In this document: positions 19,301 through 31,033 of the stretch, one piece after another
Numbering within the stretch: position 1 is the first letter of the stretch
How the letters are laid out: each line of letters opens with the position of its first letter
Source of the DNA: Burkholderia dolosa
GTDB taxonomy: Bacteria > Pseudomonadota > Gammaproteobacteria > Burkholderiales > Burkholderiaceae
Length of the DNA stretch: 64,000 nucleotides
Direction of reading: 5' to 3'
Assembly: GCF_902499135.1 (NCBI RefSeq)
Contig: NZ_CABVPR010000006.1
Span: 1-64,000 of the forward strand
Notes under the pieces: generated by a model
Databases searched by the model: none
Told to the model about the DNA's origin: nothing
Seen by the model: the letters and a program-made list of their open reading frames with translations, nothing else
Translations under genes and position numbers: made by a program

Positions 19301-19386
19301 GTCGTTGTGTCTCCGTGAGGTCCGTTGACGGACGGGCGCAGGAGGACCTGCCTGCGCCCCTGGGTGAAACGGCGGGGCGAACGCGG

Positions 19387-20424
19387 TCAGGTGCGCGCCG
19401 AATCGCGCTGGCGATAGCGGTCGAGCGCGACGGCGCCGATGATCACGAGCCCCTTGATGATGTACTGCCAGATGTCGGATACGCCGAGCAGCACGAGGCC
19501 GTTCGTCAGTACCGCGATGATCAGCGCGCCGATCAGCGTGCCGACGATCGAGCCGACGCCGCCGACGAAGCTCGTGCCGCCGAGAATCACCGCGGCGATC
19601 GCATCGAGCTCGTACGACTGGCCGAGCTGCAGCCCGTTCGCCGCATAGAGCCGCGCAGCCGACATCACCGCGCCGAGCCCGGCGAGCAGGCCCGACGCCG
19701 CGTAGACGAACAGCTGGATCGCGCGCACGTTGATGCCGGACAGCCGCGCGGCTTCCGGATTGCCGCCGACCGAGTAGATGCGCATGCCGAGCACGGTGCG
19801 GCGCAGGATGAACCACGAGATTGCGATCACCGCGCACGCGATCACGACGAGCCACGGCACGCCGAGGATCGTGCCGTTGCCGATGAACGCGAACGACAGC
19901 TGCGGGTTGAAGACGGTCGTGTCGTTGCCGATCAGGCGCGCGACGCCGCGCACGGCCGTCATCGCGCCGAGCGTGACGATGAACGGCGGCAGGCGCAGCA
20001 GCGAGATCAGCCCGCCGTTGATCGCGCCGAACACGAGGCCGACCGCGAGTGCGACGGGTACGCCGAGCCAGCCCCAGCCGGGGATCGTCGATGCGAGCAG
20101 CGACGCGACGGCCGCCGCGGCGAGTACCGAGCCGACCGACAGGTCGATGCCGCCCGTCAGGATCACGAACGTCATGCCGGCGGCGAGCACGATGTTGATC
20201 GATGCCTGCTGCGTGACGATCGACAGGTTCTGCAGCGTGAAGAAGCCGTCGGTCATGAAGCCGAAGCCCACGCACAGCACCAGCAGCACCGGCAGCATGC
20301 CGGCGGTGCGCATCAGCGACTGCATGCGGGCGCGATGATCGGCGACGCGCGCCTGCGGCGCACGGTCGGCCACCGGATGGGCCGTTGCGGAAGCGAGGTC
20401 CCGCTGCTTGGTCGAATGGATCAT
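19387..20424 (-). CDS. Sugar ABC transporter permease (FrcC/RbsC type)
   Basis: A 345-aa inner-membrane permease of the BPD_transp_2 family. A 35-residue cytosolic N-terminus precedes about eight to ten helices; characteristic stretches are TFVILTGGIDLSVGSVLA, FIVTLGAMTAVRGVARL and YELDAIAAVILGGTSFVGG, the last being the conserved loop that meets the ATPase. Homodimers form the channel. The ATG has a weak site (TCCAGGTACCGAA). It lies 38 bp after the ATPase stop. Confidence 0.88.
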   Translation of the reverse strand: MIHSTKQRDLASATAHPVADRAPQARVADHRARMQSLMRTAGMLPVLLVLCVGFGFMTDGFFTLQNLSIVTQQASINIVLAAGMTFVILTGGIDLSVGSVLAAAAVASLLASTIPGWGWLGVPVALAVGLVFGAINGGLISLLRLPPFIVTLGAMTAVRGVARLIGNDTTVFNPQLSFAFIGNGTILGVPWLVVIACAVIAISWFILRRTVLGMRIYSVGGNPEAARLSGINVRAIQLFVYAASGLLAGLGAVMSAARLYAANGLQLGQSYELDAIAAVILGGTSFVGGVGSIVGTLIGALIIAVLTNGLVLLGVSDIWQYIIKGLVIIGAVALDRYRQRDSART

Positions 20425-20462
20425 TTCGGTACCTGGATGAAAGTGGGAAATGAAGGGGCGCG

Positions 20463-22016
20463 TCAGTGCGCGTCGGCGAGCTCGGCCTGCGAGCCGGTCG
20501 CGAGCGCGATGATCGCTTCCTGCGTGATCGGCGTATGCGTGTGGCCACCGAGCTCGCCGGCGATCTCGCCTTCGCGCATCACGAGCACGCGGTCGGCGAC
20601 ACCGATGATTTCCGGCAGCTCGCTCGAGATCACGATCACGCCGACGCCTGCGCGGGCCAGTTCGTTGATGATCCGGTAGATCTCGGATTTCGCGCCGATG
20701 TCGACGCCGCGCGTCGGTTCGTCGAGGATCAGCACGCGCGGCTTCGTCTCGAGCAGGCGCGACAGCAGCACCTTCTGCTGGTTGCCGCCCGACAGCGCGC
20801 CGACGTTCACGTTCGCGTTCGGCACGCGGATCGACAGCGACGCGATCGCGTCGCGCGCACGTTCGGCGCCGCGCGCGAGATCGAGCGCGCCGAGCCGCGC
20901 GTCGCGGTTGCACACCGAGATGTTGATGTTGTCGCGCACGCTCATGTCGAGGAACAAGCCCTGGCGCTTGCGGTCTTCGGTCAGATAGACGAGGCCTGCG
21001 TCGATCGCGTCGCGCGGCGAATGCGCGCCGAACGTGCGTTCGCCGAGCTTCACGTCGCCGCGCGTGCGCGGCTCGGCGCCGAAGATCAGCCGCGCGAGCT
21101 CGGTGCGGCCCGCGCCGACGAGCCCCGCGATGCCGAGCACTTCGCCCGCATGCAGATCGAAGCTGCAGCCACGCACGCGGCCGCCGTCGGCGACGTCGCG
21201 TACCGACAGCAGCAGGTGGCCGGGGTCGTACGGCGCATGCTCCTTCTTGTAGAAGCCGGAGATGTCGCGGCCGACCATCATGCCGACGAGCCGGTCGGCG
21301 GACAGCGACTCGCGCTCGAGCGTGCCGACGTACGCACCGTCGCGCAGCACGGACACGCGGTCGGACAGCTCGTAGATTTCCGCCATCCGGTGGCTGATGT
21401 AGATGATCGCGAGGCCTTCCTCGCGCAGCTGGCGGATCAGGCTGAACAGGTGTTCCGTTTCGCGCGACGACAGCGGCGTCGTCGGTTCGTCCATCACGAG
21501 GATCCGTGCGCGCGTATGGACCGCGCGCGCGATTTCGACGAGCTGCTGCTCGGCGATCGACAGCGTGCCGACGAGCGTGTCGGGCCCGAACGACGCGCCG
21601 AGCCGCGCGAGCACGTCCTCGCAGCCGCGCGCCATCGCCGCGCGGTCGATCGTTCCCCAGCGCCGGTTGCCGCGCCGCAGTTCGCGGCCGACGTAGATGT
21701 TTTCCGCGACGGTCAGGTTCGGCGCGAGGCACAGCTCCTGGTAGATGACCGCGACGCCCGCGTCGCGTGCGGCGAGCGGCCCGTCGATGTCGACGCGTTC
21801 GCCGTCGATCAGGATCTCGCCGCCGGCGTCGGCGCGATACGCGCCCGACAGGATCTTCATCAGCGTCGACTTGCCCGCGCCGTTCTCGCCCATCAGCGAA
21901 TGGATCTCGCCCGGATAGACGGTCAGGCTGACGTTGTCGAGCGCGCGCACGGCCGGGAACGTCTTGCTGATCCGTCGCATCTCGAGCAGCGGGCGGGGCG
22001 ACTCAGATCGCGACAT
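20463..22016 (-). CDS. Sugar ABC transporter ATP-binding protein, duplicated domain (FrcA/RbsA type)
   Basis: A 517-aa protein with two ABC domains in tandem. Domain 1 has Walker [10 protein letters not shown] (about residue 43) and Walker [13 protein letters not shown]. Domain 2 starts near residue 260, has a degenerate P-loop ([16 protein letters not shown]), signature [15 protein letters not shown] and Walker [13 protein letters not shown]. This asymmetry is normal for the carbohydrate CUT2 family. The start overlaps the end of the ROK gene by 14 bp, so the repressor and the transporter are translationally coupled. Confidence 0.9.
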   Translation of the reverse strand: MSRSESPRPLLEMRRISKTFPAVRALDNVSLTVYPGEIHSLMGENGAGKSTLMKILSGAYRADAGGEILIDGERVDIDGPLAARDAGVAVIYQELCLAPNLTVAENIYVGRELRRGNRRWGTIDRAAMARGCEDVLARLGASFGPDTLVGTLSIAEQQLVEIARAVHTRARILVMDEPTTPLSSRETEHLFSLIRQLREEGLAIIYISHRMAEIYELSDRVSVLRDGAYVGTLERESLSADRLVGMMVGRDISGFYKKEHAPYDPGHLLLSVRDVADGGRVRGCSFDLHAGEVLGIAGLVGAGRTELARLIFGAEPRTRGDVKLGERTFGAHSPRDAIDAGLVYLTEDRKRQGLFLDMSVRDNINISVCNRDARLGALDLARGAERARDAIASLSIRVPNANVNVGALSGGNQQKVLLSRLLETKPRVLILDEPTRGVDIGAKSEIYRIINELARAGVGVIVISSELPEIIGVADRVLVMREGEIAGELGGHTHTPITQEAIIALATGSQAELADAH

Positions 22017-23253
22017 GGTGGACCTCCTGCGAATCGGTGCGGGCGCCCTTCAGGATGCCGGCCCGCGGAGAGAAGTTGAAGTACATCGGCAGCGTCGCGG
22101 CGCCGATCGCGCCGGCGTCCGCGCCGAACGTGCCGCGCACGAGCGTCGGCGTGCCGCGCGCTTCGGGGGCGGTCGCGACGAGCGCTGCGCGCAGGCGGGT
22201 CGTCACCGCGTCGAGCAGGCCCGCGTCGGTGTCGGCGTCGAGCACGACCACCGGTGCGTCGACGACGCACAGCACCGCGCGCAGCGCCGGCGCGAGCGCG
22301 TCGACGCAGTCGTCGATCCATTCGTCGACGGCCGGCAGACCGCGTGCGATGCACGCTTCGAGATCCGCACGGCTGTCGACGGTCTCGCCGTGATAGCGCA
22401 GGTGCCGCACGAGCGCATGCAGCGACGCGCGCGCGAGCAGGATGTCCCACGGGCCGCGCGGCGGCGGCGCGGACGCGAGCCGGCTCGGCTGTACGGGAAT
22501 CACCGCGATGTCGCCCGCGTTGCCGGTCACGCCGCGCAGGCAGTCGCCGTCGATCGCGATGCCGCCGCCGATCGCCGGGCCGATGAATAGATACACGAAG
22601 TCGTCGCACTGGCGGCCGTAGCCGTAGAACAGTTCGGCGATCGCGGCCGCGTTGCCGTCGTTTTCGCCGAATACGGGCAGCGACACGGTACGGCCGAGGT
22701 CGCTCGCGAAATCGACGTCTTCCCACGCGCGGAACGTGTCGGGCGCGAGGCCGAGTTCGCGCATCCATGCGCCGAGGTTGTAAGGCTGCGCGACGCCGAC
22801 GCCGGCGAGGCGCGCGCGTTCGTGAGCGGGGAGCAGCGCCTGCATCGCGTCGATGTCGTGGCGGACGATTTCGAGCACGTCGGCGGGCGCGGGAAGCAGC
22901 GTGTCGTGCGAGCGGCGGCCCAGCACGTCGCCCGCGAAATTGACGAGCGCCGTCTCGATGCGCATCCGGTCGAGATGGACGCCGATTCCGAACGCGCCGC
23001 GCGGGTCGAGCCGGATCAGCGACGCCGGCTGTCCGCGCTGGCCTTCGGTGCGGCGCCCGGCGAATTCGATCAGCTTCGCGTCCGCGAGCGACGCGATGAT
23101 GCTGCCGACTGCCGTGCCCGTCATATTCGCGAGCCGCGCGAGGTCGGCCTTCGACGCGCTGCCTGCGCGGCGCAGCGTCTTCAGCAGCAGGCGCTCGTTG
23201 TAACGGCGCACGTTGGCCGAATTGCTGCCCTGGCCGATGTGCGGGCTTCTCAT
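22003..23253 (-). CDS. ROK family transcriptional repressor of the sugar operon
   Basis: A 416-aa regulator; the start chosen has GGAAGGAGA upstream and gives MRSPHIGQ, while an ATG five codons earlier overlaps that site. The N-terminal winged helix-turn-helix (residues 17-75: [34 protein letters not shown]) is followed by a ROK domain with [17 protein letters not shown] and [12 protein letters not shown]. The CxCGxxGC zinc motif and the ExGH segment of classic ROK proteins are not seen; the position reads [10 protein letters not shown]. It probably represses its own operon via the palindrome at 23290-23316. It resembles FrcR. Confidence 0.82.
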   Translation of the reverse strand: MRSPHIGQGSNSANVRRYNERLLLKTLRRAGSASKADLARLANMTGTAVGSIIASLADAKLIEFAGRRTEGQRGQPASLIRLDPRGAFGIGVHLDRMRIETALVNFAGDVLGRRSHDTLLPAPADVLEIVRHDIDAMQALLPAHERARLAGVGVAQPYNLGAWMRELGLAPDTFRAWEDVDFASDLGRTVSLPVFGENDGNAAAIAELFYGYGRQCDDFVYLFIGPAIGGGIAIDGDCLRGVTGNAGDIAVIPVQPSRLASAPPPRGPWDILLARASLHALVRHLRYHGETVDSRADLEACIARGLPAVDEWIDDCVDALAPALRAVLCVVDAPVVVLDADTDAGLLDAVTTRLRAALVATAPEARGTPTLVRGTFGADAGAIGAATLPMYFNFSPRAGILKGARTDSQEVHHVAI

Positions 23254-23289
23254 CGCGTCTCCTTCCATGCGGGCGCCGTGTTCGACGCA

Positions 23290-23316
23290 TTAAATAAATC
23301 ACGTTGATTTATTTAA
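23290..23316. promoter_or_regulatory. Perfect 27-bp palindrome, probable operator of the ROK repressor
   Basis: Two perfect 12-bp arms, TTAAATAAATCA and TGATTTATTTAA, separated by CGT. It is strongly AT-rich in a GC-rich genome and lies 36-63 bp upstream of the ROK start codon, where an autoregulated promoter would be. Long AT-rich palindromes are typical of NagC/XylR-type ROK sites. Assignment to this regulator is by position. Confidence 0.75.
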
Positions 23317-23645
23317 CCGCGTGCGCGTGCCCGTGTCAGCTTAGGGAAATCCCGGTTTCCTTTCGCGGAATCCGGGGCCGGATCCGTCACGGCAGACGGG
23401 CGGCGGGGCGCGCACTTCAGACTTCGCTCAATGAATCGATATTCGGACGCGATGGCGGTGCCGTTGGATGGGCTTCGGGGAGGACGAGCGGTCGCGATCG
23501 TACTCATCGACGACGCATGTATCGGGAACCGCTTGCAGCAGCGCGCCAATTTACCCGCAAGCGCAAGGCCGATTTGCGCGTGGGTGACGAGGGTGGGGAA
23601 CAGAGTCGCGGCGCCGCGTATGCGAATGCGCGGCACAAGTGCGTA
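23317..23645. other. Gene-free stretch between operator and tRNA-Leu cluster
   Basis: About 330 bp. Open frames on either strand read as low-complexity shadows without a convincing start or family match. No RNA gene or hairpin is evident. It should include the upstream promoter part of the sugar operon. Confidence 0.5.
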
Positions 23646-23667
23646 ACCGCTTCGCGTTGCGGAAATG

Positions 23668-23697
23668 AAAAAAGGCCGGCACGAAGCCGACCTTTTT
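23668..23697 (-). terminator. Terminator of tRNA-Leu copy 1
   Basis: On the minus strand, GGTCGGC-TTCGT-GCCGGCC followed by TTTTTT; one G-U pair. It lies 11 bases after the CCA end. Confidence 0.85.
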
Positions 23698-23708
23698 CAG
23701 AAAACAGA

Positions 23709-23795
23709 TGGTGCCCAGGAGAGGACTCGAACCTCCACGGTGTTGCCACCGCTAGGACCTGAACCTAGTGCGTCTACCAATTCCGCCACCTGGGC
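23709..23795 (-). tRNA. tRNA-Leu(CAG), copy 1
   Basis: An 87-nt cloverleaf with long variable arm, encoded CCA. Acceptor GCCCAGG pairs with CCTGGGC, discriminator A. The anticodon stem CTAGG/CCTAG encloses TTCAGGT, giving anticodon CAG (reads CUG, the main Leu codon in GC-rich genomes). T-arm contains GGTTCGAGTCC. Identical to the copies at 25140 and 25514. Confidence 0.97.
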
Positions 23796-23827
23796 ACGTT
23801 TCGCTTGCTGCGATGCGAAAGACCGCT

Positions 23828-23855
23828 ATTGTAGCGTGTGCGGAAGGGCTGTCAA
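23828..23855 (-). promoter_or_regulatory. Sigma-70 promoter of tRNA-Leu copy 1
   Basis: Minus strand -35 TTGACA (23850-23855), 16-bp spacer, -10 TACAAT (23828-23833), about 33 bp before the tRNA 5' end. Confidence 0.85.
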
Positions 23856-23921
23856 CAGAATTTCACCGGAACGATGAAAATACTGCCGCCGCGCAGTCGT
23901 GCGTCACGTATGTCACGTGCA

Positions 23922-24911
23922 TCAGCTGCGGACCGGCGCCGCGCGTTTGGCGGCGAAGTCCCATCGCAGCGCGTCGCCCGTATCGACGCGGGTCGGCAGC
24001 AGCCCGGCCGCGAGAAACGCATCCGCGATTTTCTGCTGTTCGCCGAAGTTCTGCGCAGCCACCGCGCGGACCAGATAGCTGCGGCGCGCATTCGCGCGTG
24101 CGATCGTCGTCGCGTCGAGTCCCCAGATCGGGGCGAGCGTCGCTGCCGCGTCCTGCGGATGGTCGCGCAGCCACGTGCCGGCTTCGGACAACCGGTCGAA
24201 CAGGATCTGGATCACGTCGGGCCGTGCCGCGGCAAAGGCGGTCGACGCGAGGTAGTAGCGCTGGTACGAAGCGAGCCCGCTGCCGTCGGTCAGAATCCGG
24301 ACGTCGGCATTGCGGTCGACCGATGCGACATAGGGGTCCCACGTGATCCATGCGTCGACGCTGCCGCGCTCGAATGCCGCGCGGCCGTCGGCGGGCGTCA
24401 GGTAATGAACCGCTGCGTCCGACGGCGCGAGCTTCGCGCGCGACAGCGCGGCGAGCAGCAGATAGTGGCTGCCCGCCGCTTTCGTCACCGCGATGCGTGC
24501 GCCCTTGAGATCGCCGAGCGTATGCAACGCGCTGTCCTTCTTGACGATGATCGCCTGCGCCTTCGGGGACGGTGCTTCCTGCGCGACATACACGAAGCGC
24601 GCATGCGCGGCCTGCGCGAAGACGGGAACCGTGTCGGCGACGTCGGCGCTGAAATCGACCGCGCCGACGTTCAGCGCTTCGGTCAGCGGCAATCCGCTCG
24701 CAAATTCATGCCACGACACGCGCAGGCCGAGCGGCGCAAGCGCCTGCTCGAGCGTGCCGCGCGTCTTCAGCAGCGTAATCAGCGTCGACGACTTCTGATA
24801 TCCGATGCGCAGCGCGGAAGGGCTGCTTTCTGCATGTGCGCGGATCCCTGCGGCGGCGAGGCCGGCGGCCAGCATCGCGCGCGCGAATGCGCGGCGGTTC
24901 ATCGACGTCAT
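23922..24911 (-). CDS. Aliphatic sulfonate ABC substrate-binding protein (SsuA-like)
   Basis: A 329-aa periplasmic protein of the SsuA/NrtA/TauA group. The start chosen has CGAGGAG upstream. The N-terminus MNRRAFARAMLAAG has an RR-x-F motif, suggesting Tat export, and ends near GIRAHA. The mature part has LRIGYQKSSTLITLLKTRGTLEQ, the conserved region VDFSADVADTVPVFAQAA, and DAWITWDPYVASVDR. It binds a sulfonate or a related oxyanion. There are no permease or ATPase genes beside it: it sits alone between two tRNA-Leu copies, about 17 kb from ssuDCBF, which lacks its own binding protein. Confidence 0.83.
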   Translation of the reverse strand: MTSMNRRAFARAMLAAGLAAAGIRAHAESSPSALRIGYQKSSTLITLLKTRGTLEQALAPLGLRVSWHEFASGLPLTEALNVGAVDFSADVADTVPVFAQAAHARFVYVAQEAPSPKAQAIIVKKDSALHTLGDLKGARIAVTKAAGSHYLLLAALSRAKLAPSDAAVHYLTPADGRAAFERGSVDAWITWDPYVASVDRNADVRILTDGSGLASYQRYYLASTAFAAARPDVIQILFDRLSEAGTWLRDHPQDAAATLAPIWGLDATTIARANARRSYLVRAVAAQNFGEQQKIADAFLAAGLLPTRVDTGDALRWDFAAKRAAPVRS

Positions 24912-25098
24912 CGATCGTGCTCCTCGTGGAATTCGTTCAGGCAAGTCGGCTAACGTACCAACGAGGACGGCGATCGATAACCGATAAATTCTGCTATCGA
25001 TCGCAGCGGCCGGCATAACGGATCGCTGCTCGAGATATAGCGAGCGTGCCGTGCAGACGAGGAGGAGCGGGCGCGTACCGCTTCGCGTTGCGGAAATG

Positions 25099-25128
25099 AA
25101 AAAAGGCCGGCGCGAAGCCGACCTTTTT
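25099..25128 (-). terminator. Terminator of tRNA-Leu copy 2
   Basis: Same stem and T-run as copy 1, with the loop changed by one base (TTCGC on the minus strand). Confidence 0.85.
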
Positions 25129-25139
25129 CAGAAAACAGA

Positions 25140-25226
25140 TGGTGCCCAGGAGAGGACTCGAACCTCCACGGTGTTGCCACCGCTAGGACCTGAACCTAGT
25201 GCGTCTACCAATTCCGCCACCTGGGC
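25140..25226 (-). tRNA. tRNA-Leu(CAG), copy 2
   Basis: Sequence identical to copy 1, including encoded CCA, anticodon CAG and long variable arm. Confidence 0.97.
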
Positions 25227-25258
25227 ACGTTTCGCTTGCTGCGATGCGAAAGACCGCT

Positions 25259-25286
25259 ATTGTAGCGTGTGCGGAAGGACTGTCAA
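25259..25286 (-). promoter_or_regulatory. Sigma-70 promoter of tRNA-Leu copy 2
   Basis: Minus strand -35 TTGACA (25281-25286), 16-bp spacer with one change from copy 1, -10 TACAAT (25259-25264). Confidence 0.85.
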
Positions 25287-25472
25287 CAGGATTTCGCTCG
25301 GGATGCTCAAAAATATCGACCGTTCGCTCCGCCGCTTCACACGAACCGGTTTGACGTCGACTTCTGCCGGGCGAGAGGAGCGCAATTGAAGCGTACGCGG
25401 CGCGACTTGCGCGCGAATCGTCGGCCACGACGCGTGTGCCGGCGACCGATGTGAGCTTTTCACGCCGAAAAC

Positions 25473-25502
25473 AAAAAAGGCCGGCACGAAGCCGACCTTT
25501 TT
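25473..25502 (-). terminator. Terminator of tRNA-Leu copy 3
   Basis: Stem and loop identical to copy 1, T6 run on the minus strand. Sequence beyond it is unrelated to copies 1 and 2. Confidence 0.85.
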
Positions 25503-25513
25503 CAGAAAACAGA

Positions 25514-25600
25514 TGGTGCCCAGGAGAGGACTCGAACCTCCACGGTGTTGCCACCGCTAGGACCTGAACCTAGTGCGTCTACCAATTCCGCCACCTGGGC
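25514..25600 (-). tRNA. tRNA-Leu(CAG), copy 3
   Basis: Identical to copies 1 and 2 through the tRNA; the upstream flank diverges after CACGTTT. Confidence 0.97.
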
Positions 25601-25636
25601 ACGTTTTGCAGGAGCTGCTTGCTGCAAAGAAGCGAG

Positions 25637-25664
25637 ATTATAGCGCCCCAATTTCCGCTGTCAA
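25637..25664 (-). promoter_or_regulatory. Sigma-70 promoter of tRNA-Leu copy 3
   Basis: Minus strand -35 TTGACA (25659-25664), 16-bp spacer, consensus -10 TATAAT (25637-25642). The spacer sequence is unrelated to the other two copies although hexamers and spacing are kept. Confidence 0.85.
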
Positions 25665-25848
25665 CACCTTTGTGTCGGGCGATCACGGGCGGCTGCGGCC
25701 GTCCCCGCGTGCGGCATCGCTGTCTTTTGACGACACGGGCGGGTGATAGAATGACCCGTCGTCGTCACTATAGAACTGTCCGCGGACACTTCTATGTTGA
25801 TGTCGTGCACTACCTGTCAACGCAACGAGAACAATCATCGACAAACCC

Positions 25849-28308
<2,460 letters not shown>

Positions 28309-28344
28309 GCGTGCGCGCGGCGCATGCGCCGCAGTATCCACAGA

Positions 28345-28383
28345 CGCCGCGCAACCGGTCATCGCCCGGCTGCGCGGCGCTTT
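28345..28383 (+). terminator. Probable terminator after rnr
   Basis: Stem CGCCGCGCA / TGCGCGGCG with an inner CCGG/CCGG pair, followed by CTTTCCTTTT. The T-tract is interrupted, so read-through into rlmB is likely. Confidence 0.55.
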
Positions 28384-28449
28384 CCTTTTCCATGATTCGC
28401 GGCTGCGCACGTCGCGCGGCCGCATGTTCGATCGAAGGTTGTTCCAGTC

Positions 28450-29193
28450 ATGTCACGTCTGAAGGTTCTTTACGGTTTTCATGCGGTGACCGCACGTTTG
28501 CGGCACGATGCGTCGACGATCGCGGAGGTGCTGTACGACCAGACGCGCCGCGACCGCCGCATGCAGGACTTCCTGCACGCCGCGAAGGAAGCGGGCGTGC
28601 GGCTGATCGCAGCCGACGAAACGCGTCTGTGGGGGCTCGCCCATACCGAGCGTCACCAGGGCGTGGTCGCCCGCGTCGAGGACGTGCCGCTCGCGCAGAA
28701 CCTGTCGGAGCTGCTCGACGGGATCCAGGGCCCGGCGCTGCTGCTCGTGCTCGACGGCGTCACCGATCCGCACAACCTCGGCGCGTGCCTGCGCGTTGCC
28801 GACGCGGCCGGCGCGCATGCGGTGATCGCGCCGCGCGATCGCGCGGTCGGCCTGAACGCGACCGCCGCGAAGGTCGCGAGCGGCGCGGCCGACACGGTGC
28901 CGTACATCACGGTCACGAACCTTGCCCGCGCGCTGCGCGAACTGAAGGAAGCCGGCGTGTGGATCATCGGCACGTCGGACGAAGCGTCGGCGACGCTGTA
29001 CGACACGAAGCTCGACGGCCCGGTCGCGCTCGTGATGGGCGCCGAAGGCGAAGGAATGCGCCGGCTTACGCGCGACACCTGCGACGAAGTGATGAGCATT
29101 CCGATGGCCGGCAGCGTGGAGAGCCTGAACGTGTCGGTCGCGAGCGGTGTATGCCTGTACGAAGCCGTGCGGCAGCGTCGCGCGAAGGCCTGA
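28450..29193 (+). CDS. rlmB: 23S rRNA (guanosine-2251 2'-O) methyltransferase
   Basis: A 247-aa SPOUT (TrmH-type) methyltransferase. The N-terminal substrate-binding domain (1-75) has [11 protein letters not shown]; the knotted SAM domain has [21 protein letters not shown] with the catalytic NLG..R motif, [23 protein letters not shown] and [18 protein letters not shown]. These are the three SPOUT motifs in order. It modifies 23S rRNA G2251 in the ribosomal P loop. The gene pair rnr-rlmB is a common arrangement in proteobacteria and supports the call. Confidence 0.95.
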   Translation: MSRLKVLYGFHAVTARLRHDASTIAEVLYDQTRRDRRMQDFLHAAKEAGVRLIAADETRLWGLAHTERHQGVVARVEDVPLAQNLSELLDGIQGPALLLVLDGVTDPHNLGACLRVADAAGAHAVIAPRDRAVGLNATAAKVASGAADTVPYITVTNLARALRELKEAGVWIIGTSDEASATLYDTKLDGPVALVMGAEGEGMRRLTRDTCDEVMSIPMAGSVESLNVSVASGVCLYEAVRQRRAKA

Positions 29194-29276
29194 CCCGCGC
29201 GGCGGGTACGAACGATTCGAACGACGACGCGTGCCGCGATCGCATCCGGCACGCGGCCCTGTTGGACTCCCGATCC

Positions 29277-30134
29277 ATGACCCTGTTTCGCGTCGGCGCA
29301 TCGTGCGTTGCGCTATCTCTGCTGGCGGCCTGCACGTCGCCGACACTCGTCGGCCGCGGCAGCTACTACGCCGATACGAGCCTGCACGCGCGCGGTGCCG
29401 ACTCGCGCATCCGCTTCCTCGTCATGCATTACACCGAGAGCGACGAAGCGAAATCGCTGCGCACGCTGACGGGCGACTCGGTCAGCGTGCACTACGTCGT
29501 GCCGCCGCAGCCGCACATCGAGCACGGGATGCCGGTCGTCTACCAGCTGGTTCCGGAGTCGCAGCGCGCGTGGCATGCCGGTGTCAGCGAATGGCAACGC
29601 ACGACCGAGCTCAATGCGGTGTCGATCGGCATCGAGAACGTGAATCGCGGTCCGCTCGATCCGCAAAACCGCACGTGGCAGCCGTATCCGCCGGAACAGA
29701 TCGATGCGCTGATCCGATTGTCGAAGGACATCGTCGCGCGCTATGCGATCTCGCCGACGCGCGTGGTCGGGCACAGCGACATCGCGCCGCAACGCAAGAT
29801 CGATCCGGGGCCGCTGTTCCCGTGGCAGGCGCTCGCGCAGGCGGGCGTCGGTGCGTGGCCCGACGACGCGACGGTTGCCGCGCGGCTCGCCGGACGCGAT
29901 CCACGTGCATGGGTCGACGTGCGCGAGCTGCAGCTGAAGCTCGCGCGCTACGGCTACGACGTGCCGACCGACGGCGTGCTCGACACGCGCACGCGGCGCG
30001 TGTTCGCCGCGTTCCAGATGCACTTCAGGCCGTCCGACTATGCGGGCGATCCGGACGCGCAGACCGATGCGATCGCCCAGGCGCTGCTCGACAAGTATTT
30101 CCCCGACACGCCGCCCGCAGACGACGCGCGCTGA
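29277..30134 (+). CDS. Lipoprotein N-acetylmuramoyl-L-alanine amidase (AmiD/AmpD-like)
   Basis: A 285-aa lipoprotein with lipobox LLAAC (Cys19). The Amidase_2 domain (about 45-190) has FLVMHYTES with the first zinc His, [18 protein letters not shown] and [19 protein letters not shown] with the remaining zinc His and Lys-Asp pair. The C-terminus (about 205-270) is a peptidoglycan-binding domain 1 ([23 protein letters not shown]). It cleaves the amide between MurNAc and the stem peptide. Domain order and outer-membrane anchoring resemble E. coli AmiD, a cell-wall recycling or remodelling enzyme. Confidence 0.9.
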   Translation: MTLFRVGASCVALSLLAACTSPTLVGRGSYYADTSLHARGADSRIRFLVMHYTESDEAKSLRTLTGDSVSVHYVVPPQPHIEHGMPVVYQLVPESQRAWHAGVSEWQRTTELNAVSIGIENVNRGPLDPQNRTWQPYPPEQIDALIRLSKDIVARYAISPTRVVGHSDIAPQRKIDPGPLFPWQALAQAGVGAWPDDATVAARLAGRDPRAWVDVRELQLKLARYGYDVPTDGVLDTRTRRVFAAFQMHFRPSDYAGDPDAQTDAIAQALLDKYFPDTPPADDAR

Positions 30135-30225
30135 ACGCGCGGCGCGGACGCGACGAAAAAGGGCGGCCGGACTGCCGAGTCCGGTAAACTGCCGGTTTTT
30201 CGCAATCCAGCAGCATCACGACTCC

Positions 30226-30918
30226 ATGACTCAAGACGAACTCAAACGCCTGGTCGGCCAGGCAGCGGCCGACTATGTGATCCAGCACGTGCCGGAAGGC
30301 ACGGTGATCGGCGTCGGCACCGGCTCGACGGCGAACTGCTTCATCGACGCGCTCGCGGCCGTCAAGTCGCGTTATCGCGGCGCCGTGTCGAGCTCCGTCG
30401 CGACGACCGAACGCCTGAAGTCGCACGGCATCAAGGTATTCGATCTGAACGACGTCGAATCGCTGCAGGTGTACGTCGACGGCGCCGACGAGATCGACGC
30501 GAGCGGCGCGATGATCAAGGGTGGCGGCGGCGCGCTGACGCGCGAGAAGATCGTCGCGTCGGTGGCCGACACGTTCGTCTGCATCGCCGACGCGAGCAAG
30601 CGCGTGCCGGTGCTCGGCGCGTTTCCGCTGCCGATCGAAGTCGTACCGATGGCGCGCACGGCGATCGGCCGTCGCGTGACCGCGCTCGGCGGCGTACCGG
30701 TGCTGCGTGTGACGAAGGACGGCGCGCCGTACATCACCGACAACGGCAACGAGATCATCGACGTGAAGGGGCTGCAGATTACCGATCCGCGCGGTTTCGA
30801 GGCAAAGGTCAATGCGTGGCCGGGCGTCGTTACGGTGGGCTTGTTCGCAGAACGCGGCGCAAATCTGTGCTTGCTCGGTACTGAAACCGGCGTCGAAACG
30901 ATCATTTATTCGGCCTGA
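30226..30918 (+). CDS. rpiA: Ribose-5-phosphate isomerase A
   Basis: A 230-aa enzyme that interconverts ribose 5-phosphate and ribulose 5-phosphate in the non-oxidative pentose phosphate pathway. The start gives [10 protein letters not shown]. Motifs include the phosphate loop [23 protein letters not shown] with the catalytic Asp, [14 protein letters not shown] with the catalytic Glu and Lys, and IEVVPMA. Length is that of the family. It is followed by a clear terminator, so it ends its transcript. Confidence 0.96.
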   Translation: MTQDELKRLVGQAAADYVIQHVPEGTVIGVGTGSTANCFIDALAAVKSRYRGAVSSSVATTERLKSHGIKVFDLNDVESLQVYVDGADEIDASGAMIKGGGGALTREKIVASVADTFVCIADASKRVPVLGAFPLPIEVVPMARTAIGRRVTALGGVPVLRVTKDGAPYITDNGNEIIDVKGLQITDPRGFEAKVNAWPGVVTVGLFAERGANLCLLGTETGVETIIYSA

Positions 30919-30996
30919 ATCGATGGAATGAGACGCACTCCGTAACGGCGTCGATCGACGCGATGGATGCGATTCGATTCTCGTTTTAAAAAGACC

Positions 30997-31033
30997 GGCC
31001 CGGCAGGCGCAGCGCGCTTCCCGGGCCTTTTTT
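30997..31033 (+). terminator. Terminator after rpiA
   Basis: GGCCCGG stem (30997-31003) pairs with CCGGGCC (31021-31027), followed by six T. The 17-base loop can fold further. Confidence 0.82.

Larger units (their letters stand above)
23646..23864. repeat. tRNA-Leu duplicated segment, copy 1
   Basis: A 219-bp segment holding terminator, tRNA-Leu and promoter. It recurs at 25077-25295 with about three mismatches, an exact offset of 1431 bp. A third tRNA copy shares only the terminator-tRNA part. Confidence 0.88.
25077..25295. repeat. tRNA-Leu duplicated segment, copy 2
   Basis: Near-identical to 23646-23864. The differences I see are one base in the terminator loop, one in the promoter spacer and one just upstream of the -35. 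Confidence 0.88.

Noticed and set aside
23646-25600. tRNA-Leu copies as attachment sites of a mobile island around the ssuA-like gene
   Set aside because: There is no integrase or other mobility gene in the 1.4 kb between the copies; tandem duplication is simpler.
25733-25752. TTGACG / TAGAAT pair as a standard sigma-70 promoter for rnr
   Set aside because: The spacing is only 14 bp; the extended -10 TGATAGAAT is a better reading but is unsupported by other evidence.
30167-30195. Hairpin CCGGACT-GCCG-AGTCCGG before rpiA as a terminator
   Set aside because: The stem is clear but the T-run starts 11 bases after it, so it is not a standard terminator; function left open.
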